From NCBI GenBank assembly GCA_022790905.1, contig JAAVYC010000202.1, positions 1-17,581 on the forward strand: DNA of 17,581 nucleotides, read 5' to 3'. The DNA comes from Lachnospiraceae bacterium. GTDB lineage: Bacteria; Bacillota; Clostridia; Lachnospirales; Lachnospiraceae. Positions 1 to 7,036 of the stretch are shown here, in pieces. The notes beneath the pieces were generated by a model, which did not search any database, had not been told where the DNA came from, and saw nothing but the letters and a program-made list of their open reading frames with translations. Within the stretch, counting starts at the first letter, position 1. Each line of letters opens with the position of its first letter. The translations under genes were made by a program, and so were the position numbers.

Positions 1-49
1 CAGCTGATTTGTAATCAGCAGGTTATCGGTTCGAGTCCGATCATCGGCT
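1..49 (+). tRNA. tRNA-Thr (TGT), 5'-truncated by window edge
   Basis: The 3' two thirds of a tRNA are visible. The anticodon stem GCTGA/TCAGC (3-7/15-19) encloses a 7-base loop with anticodon TGT at 10-12. The T arm has stem ATCGG/CCGAT with loop TTCGAGT (25-41). The 3' acceptor strand CATCGGC (42-48) and discriminator T49 follow. CCA is not encoded. It is the first visible member of a Thr-Tyr-Leu cluster. Confidence 0.93.
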
Positions 50-53
50 TAAT

Positions 54-135
54 GGATGGATTCCCGAGTGGCCAAAGGGGACAGACTGTAAATCTGCTGC
101 ATATTGCTTCGGTGGTTCGAATCCACCTCCATCCA
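54..135 (+). tRNA. tRNA-Tyr (GTA)
   Basis: A complete class II tRNA with a long variable arm. The acceptor stem GGATGGA/TCCATCC (54-60/128-134) has discriminator A135. Anticodon GTA lies at 88-90 in loop CTGTAAA, and the T arm is GGTGG-TTCGAAT-CCACC (111-127). The 3' CCA is not encoded. It lies four bases after tRNA-Thr and is surely cotranscribed with it. Confidence 0.96.
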
Positions 136-139
136 TTTT

Positions 140-223
140 GCCGGCGTGGCGGAACTGGCAGACGCGCAGGACTTAAAATCCTGTTGTGGAAACACAGTAT
201 CGGTTCGATTCCGATCGCCGGCA
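140..223 (+). tRNA. tRNA-Leu (TAA)
   Basis: A complete class II tRNA. The acceptor stem GCCGGCG/CGCCGGC (140-146/216-222) has discriminator A223. Anticodon TAA lies at 174-176 in loop CTTAAAA, a variable arm spans about 184-198, and the T arm is ATCGG-TTCGATT-CCGAT (199-215). CCA is not encoded. It is the last gene of this cluster and is followed by a terminator. Confidence 0.96.
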
Positions 224-270
224 TTTCAAATATGGATATAATTGAATTTTAACGTCATGAAAATGATAGA

Positions 271-296
271 CCGTTTCAATAGAAACGGTTTTTTTA
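271..296 (+). terminator. Intrinsic terminator of the Thr-Tyr-Leu tRNA cluster
   Basis: A perfect 7-bp stem CCGTTTC/GAAACGG (271-277/282-288) with a 4-base loop is followed directly by seven T residues (289-295). It ends the tRNA transcript and separates it from the alcohol dehydrogenase gene. Confidence 0.92.
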
Positions 297-353
297 TCAT
301 ATAGGAAATGCAAGGGGGTTTTTCTAATGAAAAGAAAGGAGTAATTGTAAAAA

Positions 354-1526
354 ATGAATAATTTTATTTATGAAATTCCTACAAAAGTATATTTTGGGGA
401 GAAACAGCTGCAAAAGAATTTAAGTGAAGAAGTAAAAAAATGTGGAAGTAAGGTATTATTAGTCTACGGGGGAGGTTCTATAAAGAAAAACGGGCTATAT
501 CAGGAAATTATGGAAGAGCTTGAAGATCCTGAGATAGAAGTATATGAATTTTCGGGGATTGAGCCAAATCCGAGGCATACTGCTGTAAACGAAGCGGTTG
601 CTATTTGTAAGGAAAAAGATATTGATGTTATCTTGGCTGTTGGCGGCGGGAGTGTGATTGACAGCTGTAAAGCGACAGCGGCAGGCAAATATTACGATGG
701 GGATATCTGGGATTTTGCGGAAAAAAAGGCTGAGATAAAGAAAGCGCTGCCTATTATTGCTATTTTGACATTAGCGTCAACAGGTTCTGAAATGTATACG
801 AATTCAGTTATTTCCAATCTGGATTTGCATGAGAAAAAGGGAATCAAGAGCACATTATTACGGCCAAAAGTATCTTTTTTGGACCCGACTCTTACCTATT
901 CTGTCAATCAATATCAGACTGCCTGTGGAAGCTTTGATATTTTATCTCATATCATGGAGACTTATTTTGCGAGAGAAGATGGTTTACATATGTTGGATAC
1001 GATCATGGAAGGCTTGATGAGAACTGTAATAAAATATGCGCCGATTGCCTATCATGAACCGGACAACTATGAGGCAAGGGCGAATTTGATGTGGGCATCG
1101 TCTTGGGCGTTAAACGGTTTTGTGCGGATTGATAAACAGCCAAATACCTGGGCATGTCATCCGATCGAGCACGAGTTATCGGCTTTTTATGATATTACGC
1201 ATGGGCTGGGATTGGCCATTTTGACTCCGCGATATTTGAGATATGCTTTGAGTGAAGATACCGTAGACAGATATTACCAGTTTGGCGTCAATGTATGGAA
1301 TATCGATGCAAATCTGCCGAAGATGGAGGTTGCAGAAAAATCAATAGAGTGTTTGGAAAAGTTATTTTATCAAGATCTGAAGCTGACGGATCATTTAACG
1401 GATTTGAATATAAACGAAGAGCATTTTGAGGAAATGGCGGATCGCGTGTGCGTTAATGGCGTCGTAAAAAGCTTTATTGACTTGGATAAAGGGGACGTTG
1501 TGAAAATTTTAAAAGAGTGTTTGTAA
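354..1526 (+). CDS. Iron-containing (group III) alcohol dehydrogenase, butanol-dehydrogenase type
   Basis: This 390-aa cytosolic enzyme of the Fe-ADH family should reduce aldehydes such as butyraldehyde or acetaldehyde to alcohols with NAD(P)H during fermentation. The N-terminal half is the nucleotide-binding fold, with GGGS at 97-100 and Asp103 in the GGGSVID motif. The C-terminal half is all-helical. By alignment to the family pattern, the metal ligands are Asp195 and His199 (FDILSH), His269 and His283 (ITHGLGLAIL). The length is that of the YqhD/BdhA branch (about 387-390). The start is ATG 354 with an AAAGGAG-like site at 335-341, 12 bases upstream, which is slightly long. No clear sigma-A promoter is visible between the tRNA terminator and the gene. 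It stands alone and converges with a MerR-family gene. Substrate and cofactor preference cannot be read from sequence alone. Confidence 0.93.
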   Translation: MNNFIYEIPTKVYFGEKQLQKNLSEEVKKCGSKVLLVYGGGSIKKNGLYQEIMEELEDPEIEVYEFSGIEPNPRHTAVNEAVAICKEKDIDVILAVGGGSVIDSCKATAAGKYYDGDIWDFAEKKAEIKKALPIIAILTLASTGSEMYTNSVISNLDLHEKKGIKSTLLRPKVSFLDPTLTYSVNQYQTACGSFDILSHIMETYFAREDGLHMLDTIMEGLMRTVIKYAPIAYHEPDNYEARANLMWASSWALNGFVRIDKQPNTWACHPIEHELSAFYDITHGLGLAILTPRYLRYALSEDTVDRYYQFGVNVWNIDANLPKMEVAEKSIECLEKLFYQDLKLTDHLTDLNINEEHFEEMADRVCVNGVVKSFIDLDKGDVVKILKECL

Positions 1527-1558
1527 AGATGTTTCATGAAACGCATCAATATATTGTT

Positions 1559-1594
1559 AGGGCTGATTTATTTATTGAATCAGCCCTATTTGTT
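1559..1594. terminator. Bidirectional terminator between alcohol dehydrogenase and merR-type gene
   Basis: A perfect 10-bp stem AGGGCTGATT/AATCAGCCCT (1559-1568/1578-1587) has a 9-base loop. A short T-rich tail (ATTTGTT) follows on the plus strand. The two flanking genes converge on it, so it probably serves both. The T tract is modest on both strands. Confidence 0.75.
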
Positions 1595-1608
1595 AAGTTA
1601 TGATTTTA

Positions 1609-2475
1609 TCAGATCTCATCATTTTTTTTGTAAAATGTTTTGACTGCTTTTGCAAAAAAATCGGCCACGCCTTCTCCGTACTGGGTATCGCATGTTTTCT
1701 TTATCTGTTCATTGGTTTGGTAAAGGTTGGCTAGCTGCAACATAAAATCTTTTTCATATTTGATACGAAGAAGCTGCTTTTGCACAAAAGCATATTCTCC
1801 AATGATCTCTTTGATTTCAAAAGAAGTTACGGGATATCCTTGTTTCATCCGTTCCGTTAACTTTTGCATGATAGACTCCTGTCTCAGATTGCAAGCATGT
1901 ATTACATCTGTTCCGACGGGATTCGTTGCAGCTTCCAGTGCAAGGTCTTTTCCCCCGTACCATTCGACAAGTTTTTTCCAGTTTCGCTGTGTCTGTTCAC
2001 TAGAAGCCTCTTCCATAAAATGTTTTCGGAATTTTTCTACGCTTCCGAACTTTTCCGTCAATACATTTTTTTGTTCCGGCTGCATCTTGCGAATCATAGA
2101 ATTAAAGATTTCTTCAATCTCTGTTTTGCTAAACACTTCAAAGTCCACTGCTTTATCTCCTTTCAGAATGTTATCAATGCTTTTGATCAGACGCTCCATG
2201 CGTTCTTTTTTTGCAAGCAGCATCCCTCTTTGCATTTTTAGTATCTGGTTTTTGTCAAGAGAAGGATTTTCCATAACAGTTTTGATTTCCTTTAATGGAA
2301 TATCGAATTCACGGAAAAATAATATCTGCTGTAATTTTTCCAGGGCTTTATCGTCATAAAGCCGATATCCAGCCTCACTTTTATTTGTCGGTTTCAGAAG
2401 ACCGATTTCGTCATAGTAGTGAAGCGTTCGCGCGCTGATACCTGTGATCGCTGCTATTTCTTTTACAGTTCTCAT
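1609..2475 (-). CDS. MerR-family regulator with C-terminal TipAS-like ligand-binding domain
   Basis: This is a 288-aa DNA-binding protein. Residues 1-70 are a MerR winged HTH, with the pattern VKEIAAITGISARTLHYYDE followed by GLLKP and GYRLYDD. A coiled-coil dimer helix rich in Lys/Arg/Met lies at about 75-118. Residues 140-285 resemble the TipAS domain, the part of TipAL that captures thiopeptides and other drugs, and end in a GEGVADFFAKAVKTFY-like motif. TipAL-type regulators usually activate drug-responsive genes and their own promoter. The start is ATG 2475 with an AGGGGG site at 2484-2489. No efflux pump or drug-binding gene adjoins it. The only neighbour on that side is the convergent alcohol dehydrogenase, so targets other than itself are unknown. 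Family assignment is firm; the ligand is not inferable. Confidence 0.9.
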   Translation of the reverse strand: MRTVKEIAAITGISARTLHYYDEIGLLKPTNKSEAGYRLYDDKALEKLQQILFFREFDIPLKEIKTVMENPSLDKNQILKMQRGMLLAKKERMERLIKSIDNILKGDKAVDFEVFSKTEIEEIFNSMIRKMQPEQKNVLTEKFGSVEKFRKHFMEEASSEQTQRNWKKLVEWYGGKDLALEAATNPVGTDVIHACNLRQESIMQKLTERMKQGYPVTSFEIKEIIGEYAFVQKQLLRIKYEKDFMLQLANLYQTNEQIKKTCDTQYGEGVADFFAKAVKTFYKKNDEI

Positions 2476-2506
2476 TCTGTATTCCCCCTGTTCTCTTGAT
2501 AAAGTC

Positions 2507-2537
2507 AGTGTAAACTATGACGTTCCGAGAAGGTCAA
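2507..2537 (-). promoter_or_regulatory. Promoter of the MerR/TipAS gene with 19-bp spacer
   Basis: On the minus strand TTGACC (2532-2537) and TACACT (2507-2512) are separated by exactly 19 bp. Over-long 19-20 bp spacers are the hallmark of promoters that MerR-family proteins activate by DNA distortion, so the gene is probably autoregulated. The dyad within the spacer is weak. Confidence 0.6.
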
Positions 2538-2568
2538 TAGGTTTTTTAAAATAATTCATTTGCTGTTC

Positions 2569-3582
2569 TTATTCAAGATCAAGAGGTGCCTGTGAGCATT
2601 TCGCTGTAGATGCCCGCACAATCAGTTCTGGATGGAGTAGAGTCTGGCTTAAGGATACGCCATGTAACATAGAATTTAATGAAAAATATCCGGTTCTTCC
2701 CAAGATCAGACGATTTTGACGGATCGTGGTCAAAAGAGGGTCTAGGGTAGAGGAAATTGGCAGGTCGTCAAATCCTATAATACTGATATCTTCCGGTATG
2801 CGGTAACCTCTATTTTGACATTCCGTGATCGCTCCGCGGGCAATCATATCACTGCTGCATAGAATTCCGGTAACGTCATTTTTTAAGAAATGTGGTATGT
2901 ATTTTTTAGCAGACTCAAATGAAAAATCGCCATATATAATAAAGTCCTGATAAATTGTCAAATTGTATTTTTTCAAACTGTTTAAAAATGCCTGATTTCT
3001 TTTTTGGGAAATCATAGAATAGATCGGGCCGTTTAAAAATGCAATTTTTCTGTGACCAAGTTGATAGAGATGTTCGATTGCCGCATCAATGCCCTCCTCA
3101 TTGTCACTTCCAATAGAGGCCACCCATGGATTTCGGGAAATATGATTGTCAAACAAAACGGTGGGAATATTTGTATTAGTCAGCTGTGCGAGCCATTCGT
3201 CCTGAAGAGAAAATCCCACGAAAAATGCACCATTATAACCGTTTTTCAACATATAAATATCGTATGATTCTGACTTTTGCAAAGAAGACGTAGCCGGAAT
3301 AATATCGACATTCCAACGGTCACGAAATGCTGCCTGCTTAAAGCCGAGAATAATGTCATATCCGAAGTCCATAGGGGATTCATAACGCATGTTTTGGATG
3401 AAGAGACAGAGCTTTTTATAGTCAGTTTGTTTCATCTTTTTTGTCTGATAACCCATTTCCGCAGCAGTATTTAGGACCGCTTGTCTTAAATGTTCGCTGA
3501 TGTCGTGGGCGCCGTTCAACCCTTTGGAAACCGTGCTGATTGAAATGCCAAGTCGGTTTGCGATGTCTTTCATGGTCGTCAT
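2569..3582 (-). CDS. LacI-family transcriptional regulator
   Basis: This protein of about 337 aa has an N-terminal LacI HTH (TMKDIANRLGISISTVSKGLNG, then a hinge helix around the AAEMGYQ segment). A periplasmic-binding-protein-like sugar sensor domain runs from about residue 58 to the end, with family motifs DNEEGIDAAIEHLYQLGHRKIAFLNG, ILCSSDMIARGA and DISIIGFDDLPIS. I place the start at ATG 3582 because an AGGAGGAG site (3587-3594) sits just upstream on the minus strand. The ATG at 3600 is upstream of that site and has none of its own. It is divergent from a solute-binding lipoprotein gene, a common arrangement for a sugar regulator and its target. No clear operator dyad is seen in the 184-base spacer between the two starts, so the link is inference. 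Confidence 0.92.
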   Translation of the reverse strand: MTTMKDIANRLGISISTVSKGLNGAHDISEHLRQAVLNTAAEMGYQTKKMKQTDYKKLCLFIQNMRYESPMDFGYDIILGFKQAAFRDRWNVDIIPATSSLQKSESYDIYMLKNGYNGAFFVGFSLQDEWLAQLTNTNIPTVLFDNHISRNPWVASIGSDNEEGIDAAIEHLYQLGHRKIAFLNGPIYSMISQKRNQAFLNSLKKYNLTIYQDFIIYGDFSFESAKKYIPHFLKNDVTGILCSSDMIARGAITECQNRGYRIPEDISIIGFDDLPISSTLDPLLTTIRQNRLILGRTGYFSLNSMLHGVSLSQTLLHPELIVRASTAKCSQAPLDLE

Positions 3583-3766
3583 ATTTCTCCTCCTAAACAT
3601 AAAAATTTCTTATAGCGTTGAGTGTAACAAAAAAATAAGAACAGGGAAAGCGGACGCGTAGAAAAAAATAAAAGTGGTAAAATATCTTAAAAAGGTGTAT
3701 GATAAACTCGAATTAATAAAAGAGGTTGGCCAGGAACTGACCCAAAATGAGAATGAGGTAGTGGGA

Positions 3767-4984
3767 ATGAAAAAAAGGCGATTCATATTGTTTTTGATAC
3801 TTGTCATAATTATAGTGGCGTTTACTGCTTGTGACAAATCGAAGGACAAGAAATCTTCAAAAAGTAAAGAGAAAGATGGGGACACAGAAGAAGTAGAGAA
3901 AAAAACGTATAAATTTACCATTTGGGGAAGTAAGGAAGACCTTTCGGAGAAGAAAGGAAGCTGGTTAAAGACTAGATGTGATATGTTTGCCGCAAAATAT
4001 CCAAATGATGAAGTGATATTTGAATTTGTTTCTTGCGATATAGAGAAAATGTTAGAGAAATTGCAGGAAAACAGAGATACAGCGCCAGATATTTTTATAT
4101 TTAGCAGTACACAGATCAATGAACTGGTTGAGGACAGGCTTTTGACCAGGCTTTGGGGGGAGACAGAGGAGTATGTGATTTCATCCAATACAACGAGTAT
4201 AGCAAAGCTTGCTACGTTTAAAGAAAAGGTCTATGGAATTCCGGTTTCAGCAAATCCTTTCGTGCTCTATTATGATAAGCGAATTTTTTCAAGGGAGGAT
4301 ATGAAGAGCCTGGACATTATTTTGTCTAAAGGGGTTCTCTCCTATCCATCGGAAGATACGAGATATCTTCAGGCATTTTATGAAGCACAGGATGTCGTAA
4401 AGCCTCCTGAAGAGACAGAAGACGATACATCAGAAACATCACAGGAACCGGAAAGTACAAAGCAAGAAGACGACGCGCAACAGGAATTAGATACGATGGA
4501 ACCTGAGATACTTGCTCCGGAAAGTGTGGATTTGTGGCTGGAAAAATTCAGAGAAAACCCAAATGTTTTACAGGATGTAGATGGAGCGGCGGGAATGAAC
4601 GGAATGCAAAACGGAACGGTCCAGGCGGCGGTTTATGATGCGGCTGCATATCCGAAAATGAAGGAGTTAATGGGGGAGAACTTGGGGGTTGCTGCGCTTC
4701 CAACCTTTATCATCGATGGAGTGGAAAAACAGATGAAATGTGTTACGGAGGCGCAGAATATTGGTGTGAATCCAGACTGCGAAAATTTTGAGATGACTAT
4801 TGCACTTGCCACATATCTTGGAAGCGCAGATTCACAGCAGATGCGTTACGATATGAGCAAAGCTGTGCCGATTAATCTGACCGCCATTCAGTCGTTAAGA
4901 AATGTGGACTTGCCATATGTGATCTCACAGATTGCCGATAAAGAAAATCCGGGGTGGGATATACCTGAGGAAGAAAAAGAGTAA
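3767..4984 (+). CDS. Extracellular solute-binding lipoprotein (family 1-like), no permease partner
   Basis: This 405-aa protein has a lipoprotein signal: KKRR, a hydrophobic core, then AFTAC with the predicted lipidated Cys22. It is therefore anchored on the outer face of the membrane. After a Lys/Ser/Asp/Glu linker (23-47) come segments typical of ABC-transporter sugar-binding proteins: TIWGS, APDIFIFSSTQINELVEDRLL, YGIPVSANPFVLYYDKRIF, NGTVQAAVYDAAAYPKM and LGVAALP. Residues 213-253 are an acidic low-complexity stretch rich in Glu, Asp, Thr and Ser where the second lobe would normally begin. The fold therefore seems shortened and bridged. The start is ATG 3767, because the signal peptide begins there; an in-frame ATG at 3674 would bury it. 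A GAGG lies 8 bases upstream. No permease or ATPase gene is adjacent. It may bind a ligand for a distant transporter or act as a sensor. Confidence 0.8.
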   Translation: MKKRRFILFLILVIIIVAFTACDKSKDKKSSKSKEKDGDTEEVEKKTYKFTIWGSKEDLSEKKGSWLKTRCDMFAAKYPNDEVIFEFVSCDIEKMLEKLQENRDTAPDIFIFSSTQINELVEDRLLTRLWGETEEYVISSNTTSIAKLATFKEKVYGIPVSANPFVLYYDKRIFSREDMKSLDIILSKGVLSYPSEDTRYLQAFYEAQDVVKPPEETEDDTSETSQEPESTKQEDDAQQELDTMEPEILAPESVDLWLEKFRENPNVLQDVDGAAGMNGMQNGTVQAAVYDAAAYPKMKELMGENLGVAALPTFIIDGVEKQMKCVTEAQNIGVNPDCENFEMTIALATYLGSADSQQMRYDMSKAVPINLTAIQSLRNVDLPYVISQIADKENPGWDIPEEEKE

Positions 4985-5014
4985 AAGTAGTAAAAAAAAA
5001 TTGTGCATAATGCC

Positions 5015-5043
5015 TTGACAATTCAGATGTTTTCGTGTACAAT
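5015..5043 (+). promoter_or_regulatory. Promoter of the Phe-Gly-Gly tRNA cluster
   Basis: A consensus TTGACA (5015-5020), a 17-bp spacer and TACAAT (5038-5043) predict a start near 5050, some 22 bases before tRNA-Phe. It is one of the best sigma-A matches in the window, as expected for stable RNA. Confidence 0.88.
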
Positions 5044-5071
5044 TTGATTTGTTGACGTGAGCAAATAAAAT

Positions 5072-5144
<73 letters not shown>

Positions 5145-5148
5145 TTGT

Positions 5149-5219
5149 GCGGGTGTAGTTCAATGGTAGAACACTAGCCTTCCAAGCTAGATACGTGGGT
5201 TCGATTCCCATCACCCGCT
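5149..5219 (+). tRNA. tRNA-Gly (TCC)
   Basis: A complete 71-base tRNA. The acceptor stem GCGGGTG/CACCCGC (5149-5155/5212-5218) has discriminator T5219. The anticodon arm CTAGC-CTTCCAA-GCTAG holds TCC at 5181-5183. CCA is not encoded. It lies four bases after tRNA-Phe. Confidence 0.97.
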
Positions 5220-5284
5220 TTAAAGCAGCTTTCAGCGATGAGAAATATTGAAGTTTAAGTTGTGTATAGAAAAAAGTCAGATAT

Positions 5285-5357
5285 GCGCGAGTGGCTCAGT
5301 TGGTGGAGCACGACCTTGCCAAGGTCGGGGTCGCGGGTTCGAGTCCCGTCTCGCGCT
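5285..5357 (+). tRNA. tRNA-Gly (GCC)
   Basis: A complete cloverleaf. The acceptor stem GCGCGAG/CTCGCGC (5285-5291/5350-5356) has discriminator T5357. The anticodon arm CGACC-TTGCCAA-GGTCG holds GCC at 5318-5320. CCA is not encoded. A 65-base spacer separates it from tRNA-Gly(TCC); no convincing promoter is seen there, so it is probably cotranscribed. Confidence 0.97.
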
Positions 5358-5362
5358 TAGAG

Positions 5363-5398
5363 AAAAGAGATATGGATGATTCCATATTTCTTTTTTTT
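5363..5398 (+). terminator. Intrinsic terminator of the Phe-Gly-Gly tRNA cluster
   Basis: A stem GAGATATGGA/TCCATATTTC (5367-5376/5381-5390, one G-T pair) has loop TGAT and a run of eight T residues (5391-5398). Extra A-T pairs can extend the stem into the T run. Confidence 0.92.
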
Positions 5399-5421
5399 AT
5401 GTCTGAAGTTAGGTCTTTCCA

Positions 5422-5449
5422 TTGTATACTTGTTCTAGGTCAGTACAAT
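5422..5449 (+). promoter_or_regulatory. Probable promoter of the 25-codon hydrophobic peptide gene
   Basis: TTGTAT (5422-5427), a 16-bp spacer and TACAAT (5444-5449) predict a start near 5456. The leader would be about 32 bases. TTGTA and TACAA also form the ends of an inverted repeat, so the site could double as an operator. Confidence 0.55.
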
Positions 5450-5487
5450 ACATTGCAGACTTCTATAGAAGAGGGGAGGTGATGCGA

Positions 5488-5565
5488 ATGAATACATACG
5501 AAGTTTTAACATTGTTGATTCTTTTCGGAACGTTCCTCGTTGCATTGCTTGTCCAATTTGAGTAA
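5488..5565 (+). CDS. 25-aa hydrophobic peptide resembling holin-like (Hol-Tox) type I toxins
   Basis: A very short but well-supported gene. The ribosome binding site GGGGAGGTGA (5473-5482) is nearly ideal, 7 bases from ATG 5488, and the reading frame ends with TAA at 5565. The peptide begins MNTYEVLTLL and is a single membrane-spanning segment ending in QFE. The MxTYExLxLxIxF opening matches what I know of the putative holin-like toxin family of Firmicutes (Hol-Tox), whose members are about 25-35 residues and often annotated as type I toxins. An AT-rich hairpin AACTTA/TAAGTT follows the stop (5567-5584). I see no clear antisense RNA promoter on the other strand, so an antitoxin is not shown. 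It sits between a tRNA terminator and the trkA promoter, as an independent unit. Confidence 0.72.
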   Translation: MNTYEVLTLLILFGTFLVALLVQFE

Positions 5566-5608
5566 GAACTTAAAAAGCTAAGTTATAGATTTATGGGTAG
5601 AATATACA

Positions 5609-5637
5609 TCGACAAACAGAATAGATTGGGGTATAAT
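5609..5637 (+). promoter_or_regulatory. Promoter of the trkA-trkH operon
   Basis: TCGACA (5609-5614), a 17-bp spacer and a perfect TATAAT (5632-5637) predict a start near 5644. This places any start codon before 5644 outside the transcript and supports GTG 5677 as the trkA start. Confidence 0.8.
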
Positions 5638-5676
5638 ATTCCGCATAGATTTTATCACATAATGGAGGATACAAAA

Positions 5677-7032
5677 GTGAACATCATTATAGTGGGCAGT
5701 GGAAAAGTCGGATATACACTTGCCAAGCATTTAAATGAAGAAGGACATGAAATTACGGTAATTGATTCAGATGAAGAGACGATTAAATATATTTCATCTG
5801 AGATGGACATCTATTGTGTATTGGGAAATGGGACGAGTTATCGGACACAAAAAGAGGCGGGAATTGAAAAAGCGGATTTGCTGATTTCGGTGGCAAATCA
5901 AGATGAGATCAATTTATTGAGCTGTCTGATGGCAAAAAAAGCGGGAAACTGTCAAACGATTGCGAGAGTGCGAAATCCCGAATATTATGCGGAAATCGGC
6001 TATATACGTGAGGAGCTGGGATTATCTATGTCAATCAATCCAGAGTGGGAAGCGGCGAATGAGATGGCAAGGCTGATACAGTATCCATCGGCACTTTCAG
6101 CAGAGACATTTCGGAGAAGAATGAGCCTACTCCATCTTGTGATACCGGAAGGTTCTATTCTGAATGGAATGAGTGTGGCTGATTTTGCGGCAAAAATCAG
6201 TAAAAATATTTTAGTCTGTATCGTAAAGAGAGGAAAAGAAATTGTGATTCCGCGAGGAGATTTTGTGATGCAGACAGGAGATGCGATCTCTGTCAGTCTT
6301 CCGATTCGGGAAGCCACACCGTTTTTTAAAAAGATTGGAGTTCCTGCGAATCCAATCAAGACGGTATTGATCGCCGGGGGCGGAAGAATTGCCTATTATC
6401 TGGCAAAGCAGCTTCGGGATACCGGTGTAGAGGTGAGAATCATTGAAGAGGATAAAAAGCGCTGTGAGGAATTGAGTGAAGCACTTCCAAAAGCGTTGAT
6501 TATACAGGGAGAGGCGATTGATAAAGAGCTTCTTTTGGAAGAGGGCATACAGGGCGTAGATGCGATGGCGGCTCTGACAGATATCGATGAAGAGAATATT
6601 ATGCTTTCTCTTTATGCGAAAAGAGTGTCGAACGCGAAAACAATGACAAAAATTGATAAAATTGAGTTTCCGGAAGTGATTGATGATCTGGGAATCGACA
6701 GTTTGATCGTTCCAAAAGCCATCACAGCGGCTTCCATTATCCGCTATGTGCGCGCAATGCAGAATTCTCTAGGGAGCAATGTGCAGACCTTATATCGTTT
6801 GATGGATGGAAGGGTGGAAGCCTTGGAGTTTATTATCAACAAGAAAGCAAAAGTGATCGGAAAGCCTATCCGTGAATTGAAAATTAGAAAAAATGTCTTG
6901 ATTTGTTCTATTTTACACAGAGGTAAGGTGATTATGCCGAGTGGAAACGATGTGCTGCGAAAAGGGGACAGTGTTATCGTGGTGACGACAAATCTGGGGT
7001 TGGATGATATTGATGATATTTTAGAGGTTTGA
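5677..7032 (+). CDS. trkA: Trk potassium uptake protein TrkA (two RCK domains)
   Basis: This 451-aa cytosolic regulatory subunit binds nucleotides and gates the TrkH channel. It is a tandem duplication. RCK_N1 starts at residue 1 with VGSGKVG (6-12) and acidic residues IDSDEE at 29-34. RCK_C1 lies at about 140-225. RCK_N2 starts near 229 with IAGGGRIAYYLAKQL, a degenerate Gly-rich motif lacking the last Gly. RCK_C2 lies at about 365-451. The start is GTG 5677, 8 bases after GGAGG (5664-5668). Upstream in-frame ATGs at 5593 and 5662 precede the promoter start or lack an RBS. It is separated from trkH by four bases, so the two are translated from one mRNA. Confidence 0.94.
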   Translation: MNIIIVGSGKVGYTLAKHLNEEGHEITVIDSDEETIKYISSEMDIYCVLGNGTSYRTQKEAGIEKADLLISVANQDEINLLSCLMAKKAGNCQTIARVRNPEYYAEIGYIREELGLSMSINPEWEAANEMARLIQYPSALSAETFRRRMSLLHLVIPEGSILNGMSVADFAAKISKNILVCIVKRGKEIVIPRGDFVMQTGDAISVSLPIREATPFFKKIGVPANPIKTVLIAGGGRIAYYLAKQLRDTGVEVRIIEEDKKRCEELSEALPKALIIQGEAIDKELLLEEGIQGVDAMAALTDIDEENIMLSLYAKRVSNAKTMTKIDKIEFPEVIDDLGIDSLIVPKAITAASIIRYVRAMQNSLGSNVQTLYRLMDGRVEALEFIINKKAKVIGKPIRELKIRKNVLICSILHRGKVIMPSGNDVLRKGDSVIVVTTNLGLDDIDDILEV

Positions 7033-7036
7033 AAAA

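Noticed and set aside
15..252. Open frames across the tRNA-Thr/Tyr/Leu genes on both strands
   Set aside because: They read through tRNA genes and are chance frames; the same holds for the frame at 5291-5482 over tRNA-Gly.
1531..1542. GTTTCATGAAAC palindrome after the alcohol dehydrogenase stop
   Set aside because: It lies downstream of a gene, next to a terminator, with no promoter near; no role could be argued.
1727..2359. 210-codon open frame on the plus strand antisense to the MerR/TipAS gene
   Set aside because: It lies wholly opposite a gene with clear domains, has no RBS, and its Ser/Phe/Cys-rich product looks like a mirrored frame.
3610..4188. 192-codon minus-strand frame opposite the solute-binding lipoprotein
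   Set aside because: It is rich in Ser/Phe, a typical antisense shadow of an acidic/lysine-rich gene, and has no recognisable domain.
5527..5536. GGAACGTTCC palindrome within the 25-codon peptide gene as a LexA-like operator
   Set aside because: It does not fit the Gram-positive LexA pattern (GAAC-N4-GTTC) and lies inside a coding sequence; probably chance.
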